DNA of 64,000 nucleotides from Chaenocephalus aceratus. Taxonomy: Eukaryota > Chordata > Actinopteri > Perciformes > Channichthyidae. The stretch is taken from positions 34,374,959 through 34,438,958 of the forward strand of contig CM043800.1 of assembly GCA_023974075.1 (NCBI GenBank), read 5' to 3'. The position numbers were made by a program, and so were the translations under genes. Every line of letters starts with the position of its first letter. Position 1 is the stretch's first letter. Below the pieces are notes generated by a model, which saw nothing but the letters and a program-made list of their open reading frames with translations, was not told the origin of the DNA and ran no database searches. Positions 59,953 to 64,000 of the stretch are shown piece by piece.

Positions 59953-61969
59953 GCGTGCGTGCGCATGTGACAATTTAGAGTTAGCTGCGTGTGTGGGACA
60001 GGGCTTGGCTGTGTGTGTGGGCACCCGTCAATTGTAGAAGTCAACCCCAATGTGAACTGGAATCCGGACTTAACGAAGGTTATACATAGGTGTGTGTGTG
60101 TGTCTGTGTGTGACCAATCCCACATGGATGGCGGTACCAGCTGGTGATGGGACGGTGGTGGAGTTGTAGTAAAGCCCACCACTAAACTTGGGGGGCCTCA
60201 CTTTCACATGTCTAGTACCGCCTCTAGATAAAGGGCCTAGTTATTAAAGTGTCATTATTAGGGTTTAAGAAAGTTTAATACTCTTGAGTATTGCAATATT
60301 ACCTTATGTCAAACTGTAACAAATCTCAAAAACACCATTGGTTTTAAATGTATAGTTTACTCGCAAAGATTTGGGCAATTTGATTTATTTTGTGTTTATA
60401 CCCCTGAGTGTTGTAATCTCTCTACAGACATTTGACTTTTCCACTCCCACTAAAGTGAGACAATAAGATAAGTAGGGCCAGACTAAGTAATTTTAACTCA
60501 TGGTGGTTTGTTCTTTATACAATGACAGTTTAACAAAAATAACATTTAAAATAATCACACAACATTGCTCGATTTATCTCAATGCATAGCCTTAATCTTT
60601 AGGGTCAAATATGTTTCCAAGTTATCATTGTGAAGTCAATCTTTTATTTTCTGTATATTAATTTAACATTAGCTTCACTTTGCTTTTATCTCTCTAATAT
60701 CTCTCCTCCTACTCTCTGCCTTAAATTGATGGTAGCCTCTCTGTGTTTGCATTGTGTCATATTGTGCCGCCATGGTGGCTGCCCCTGTTCTCCAGCTGGT
60801 GCTATATGATGCAGGCTGTCAGAGTTGGAGCCTGCTCTCCTTGGCAAGGGAGTTGTAAAGCCAGCCAAAAAAAGTCTACCATCCAATGCCACTTCACGCT
60901 TTTCTATAGCCCCTCACCCACACACACTCCCCACCTCGCCCCATCTGTTTGTGTGTGTGTGTGTGTATCTGTTTGGCGCTTCTTTAGGGGCAGTTGGTGC
61001 AACGGTTCAGGAGAGCATCAAATCCGGGCCCACCATCGGCATGACCGGGCTAACTAAGTCAAAGATCAGGATGCAACTAAGCTAATGCTAATTTGATAGG
61101 AAGGTGATGGAGAAATGCTAGGTGCAGCTTAAGGAGACGTGGACCTTATGGTTTCATTGGTAGCAGCCAAACAATGGCGTGCTTGTCTTCCTGTTGCTAC
61201 CCACCTGTTCTCTCCTCCCGCGCTTTAGCTGTATCCAAACAGGACCTCATAGCCTTCACCCAACACCTCTCCTTCCCCCACCCACACCGTGCCTTTTTCC
61301 TAATCTTTTTCTTTTTCGTTCCCTTCTCCCATTGGGGAATGCTGACATTTTTAACCGACAAAAGAAATAGTGGCAGTGACTGTGAGAGAGAGAGGAGACA
61401 GCTGGACAGTCACGGACTTGGGATCATGTTGCATGTGTTCACTTGCAACACCGTCTCTTTCTCTCGGTGGCCTCATTTCTTCCTTTTACTGTCTACTCGT
61501 CCTTCCCTGTCTTTTGACACTTTCACCTCCTGCCACTTCCTCTTATGTAATTGGTTTCTATTTTCACTACTGCTATTACTACTGCCACTCAGAATTCTGT
61601 CTTTCTGAAACTCCATGACATTTATGAGAGGGACTGCTCGAAAGTAGGATATTTGGGATATCCGTCGTAGCCAGGGTTTACGATCAGTTTTTGGGTGATT
61701 TGTACAGAGGAACAAGTATCACATCACCGACGGGTGAAAAATAGTGTTTTGGTAACACGGGGTGTTCAGGCAACAAGACTTTAAGGTAAGACTTTGTTAT
61801 GGAACGCAAAGCAGAGTAGGGGGCTAGTACACCCTCCTGAGGGTCCGATTGTGGATGTCATGCGAGCATAACATGGTGAAAACAATCAGTCTAAATTAAC
61901 AATCGGGACGGAAATGTTCGGATTTCCAAAGGGAGGTTCTGTGAATAAATAAAAAATCAAGAACCGAAA

Positions 61970-62239
61970 TAATTGAACTATTCATATCTTAGACCGCACT
62001 GTAACTTTTATCTTTTAATGTTTATTTTATTAGCTTTTCTTTTTAATGACTGATTTTAAATGCCATTTTCTTAATGTCTTTCATTTTTTGTTTTTCTTTT
62101 AATGTTTCTTTTATTATCTTTTACTGTTTTTAAATGCCTTTGTCTGAATGTCTTTCATTTTTGTAAAGCACCTTGAATTGCCTGGTGCTGAAAGGTGCTA
62201 TATAAATAAACTTGCCTCTTGCCTTGCCTTGCCTTGCCC
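61970..62239 (+). mobile_element. L2-clade LINE 3' UTR fragment
   Basis: It begins AATTGAACTATTCATATCTT, which is the first base block after the stop codon of the LINE at 44611, and ends GCTATATAAATAAACTTGCC with (TTGCC)n. The insertion thus carries only the 3' UTR. An internal TTTTAATGTTT..CTTTT unit is duplicated. Confidence 0.8.
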
Positions 62240-64000
62240 TCATTCGATTTCTCACACTGCCTGTCTCCCCCTCTCTGCTGTTTTAGTTTTTCTTGTTTGT
62301 GTCAATCTGCTCCCACTCCTCTATGTGGTCAGAGCCCCTGCAGTGGATTATCAGTCAGTTGACTCACAGAGGGCAACCAAAGCCTCCAGTACAAACACGA
62401 GACAATATCCACATGATTGGCTGGTTGGCTGTGGACCGTGGAAACAAGCCTCCATATCTGCCTGAGCCAGGCTCGGTCCACAGGTCTGCCCATAAAGCAT
62501 ATTAGCCAGTAACACTGACACACTGCAGTGCTTCTGTTTGTTTGCAGCAGCTGCTTTGGATGTAGTACAATCCAAAATGGAACGATTCATCAGATAAATA
62601 CAGAAGCTGCTATCAGTTGTTTTCACATACGGTTATTATGCGTGTGGGTGGGAAGAGGAGTTTGAAGTGCAGGCATATGATATTGGTAGCTGGTGAGGGC
62701 ATGTTCAGCCATCAGTGAGTTCAGGAAGTTTTGTTTCGCTAAAGTTTTGAATCCTAACTTCTGTATTCGACAGAAAAATAAATACTGGAGCTCAGTTGAA
62801 ATGGCTTTGCTTTATTGCAAATGAGATGGTTGTATCTGTTATATTAAACGCTTGCTTAGTGCACGTTTTGTGGCGACCATATGTGGCCGCTTATTTGCAA
62901 AATGTTATGAATGGAGCAACCAGTTGGTGTGACAGAGGGTGCTGAGCATCTGGGTTGCAGGATACTAAATGTAAGTAATGCCTTTTTAATCTGGGGAACA
63001 CATTTCCCCCCATCCACGGGGTCTTCCTATCCCATCTGCCTTTGCTTGTGCACGGCTGAAACTTAAGCTGGAGTGTTACCTCCGAATGTTACCTCAATGT
63101 GTCTCTGCTGCCTGTGCGTCTCAGCTCATTACCGAGATGTACAGAGAACTCTTTCCGGAAGAGACGGAGAGTTAAAGTCATGGAACATTCTGGAGCAGTG
63201 TCGATGATAGACAGCTTCCCGTCTTCTCTCCATCAACTTACTTCTCTTCCACATTCCTCAACTCACACTTCTTCAGTCCTTCTCACCTCACCCCTGTATT
63301 TGACAGCCAACCCCCCCCCCCTCCTCCCCCCTCCTCCCCCCTCCTCCTCGTTCCCGTCCTTTTTCCATTATTCTCTCACTCAAACCTTTCCTGCCAGATA
63401 CCTGTGAGGACACGCTTTCGCCTGTCTCTGCAAACCTCTCTCAAACACCCCTCTTCACCATAAATGTCAAAACTCGCCCAAGGGGCCCCCAACCCAACTG
63501 CAGAATGTGTGTAATTGTAACCCAGGCATTACAAGAGCAAGCTGTTCTCCAATGACATTTAGTGACATACAGACTCAGTGGACAGTCTTCTAGAAAAGCT
63601 CACATTGGTGACTCACATCGTAACAATGGAAACAATTCGGGAAATGTAGATTCAAGCGGCCACTCGTGCCCGAAGTCTTCTAAGCCTTGGGTAAAGAAAC
63701 CCCTTCATAAACCGGCGTGTGATTTCGGACACAGGGTTATGAATAATGAATGAATTATGCTGATGGGAGGTCCAGCTCCGCAGCGCCGCCACCGCCGCCT
63801 TTGAGTTCATCTCATTGAAACAAGTTCAATAGTATCATGTCTGCTTTTATCTCCATCTTGTTTCCTTTCTCTCTCCATCCCCCACTCTTCGAATGAAAAG
63901 CACGCGCTGTCAGCTTTGAATATAGTCACATGATCATCAAAGACATCCAGTTATATATGGGATGTGTTTTATTTTCTCCTCCTCTCTATTCATTTGTTAT

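Larger units (their letters stand above)
53429..64000 (+). other. Remaining intronic or intergenic sequence to the window end
   Basis: 10.6 kb with no convincing exon. It holds a (CGCA)n array, a decayed MITE, an L2 LINE tail, and pyrimidine-rich stretches at 61170-61600 and 63200-63400. It is probably the long intron of the gene starting at 51186, but the window ends before this can be confirmed. Confidence 0.45.

Noticed and set aside
60985..61085. Possible exon after TTCTTTAG (frame GAVGATVQESIKSG..)
   Set aside because: No donor in phase, no recognisable domain, and the flanks look intronic.
1..64000. CRISPR array, operon-like gene cluster or integrated virus
   Set aside because: All tandem repeats are microsatellites or minisatellites without unique spacers; the coding content is vertebrate genes plus LINE reverse transcriptase.

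Overview
The window looks like nuclear DNA from a ray-finned (teleost) fish, probably a percomorph. The evidence is vertebrate-type split genes with GT-AG introns, very dense (CA)n/(GT)n microsatellites, and repeat families typical of fish: L2-clade LINEs ending in (TTGCC)n, hAT-like MITEs, and the 'GCTGCAAC..' and 'CATGCTAGCATGCTAA' interspersed families. No prokaryotic, organellar or viral gene content was recognised. Most of the window is intron or intergenic sequence.

Layout. (1) 1-~14.5 kb, + strand: the 3' half of cadm4 (SynCAM4/Necl-4). It has the last Ig exon (1311-1483), a Thr/Pro-rich stalk cassette (8637-8747), the transmembrane exon (11358-11486) and the cytoplasmic-tail exon with the stop (12651-12760), followed by a 3' UTR. 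(2) 16.6-19.1 kb, - strand, convergent with cadm4: a divergent class A GPCR resembling adenosine receptors. It has two coding exons (18730-19097 and 16850-17637) and an apparent one-base frameshift between TM5 and TM6. (3) 21.7-28.98 kb, + strand: the complete ribosomal protein gene rps19, with a non-coding 5'-TOP exon and five coding exons. Its last intron carries a 2.2-kb non-autonomous hAT-like element with an L2 LINE fragment nested inside. (4) 29-51 kb: gene-poor sequence with MITEs, a 970-bp TIR element, L2 LINE copies and a perfect 59-bp palindrome. (5) 51.186-51.249 kb, + strand: a first coding exon encoding a signal peptide, preceded by a long GA-rich tract. A compatible second exon may lie at 53318-53428. 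The remainder to 64 kb reads as intron of this unidentified gene.

The genes do not form an operon-like unit. cadm4 is a cell-adhesion gene, the GPCR is a receptor, and rps19 is a housekeeping translation gene head-to-head with the GPCR about 2.6 kb away. The most unusual item is the GPCR: the TM2 Asp, DRY, CWxP and NPxxY motifs are all replaced while the overall seven-helix pattern persists. No wholly new multi-gene system was found. Splice sites, reading phases and repeat ends were read by eye; family names come from remembered similarity without database searches.
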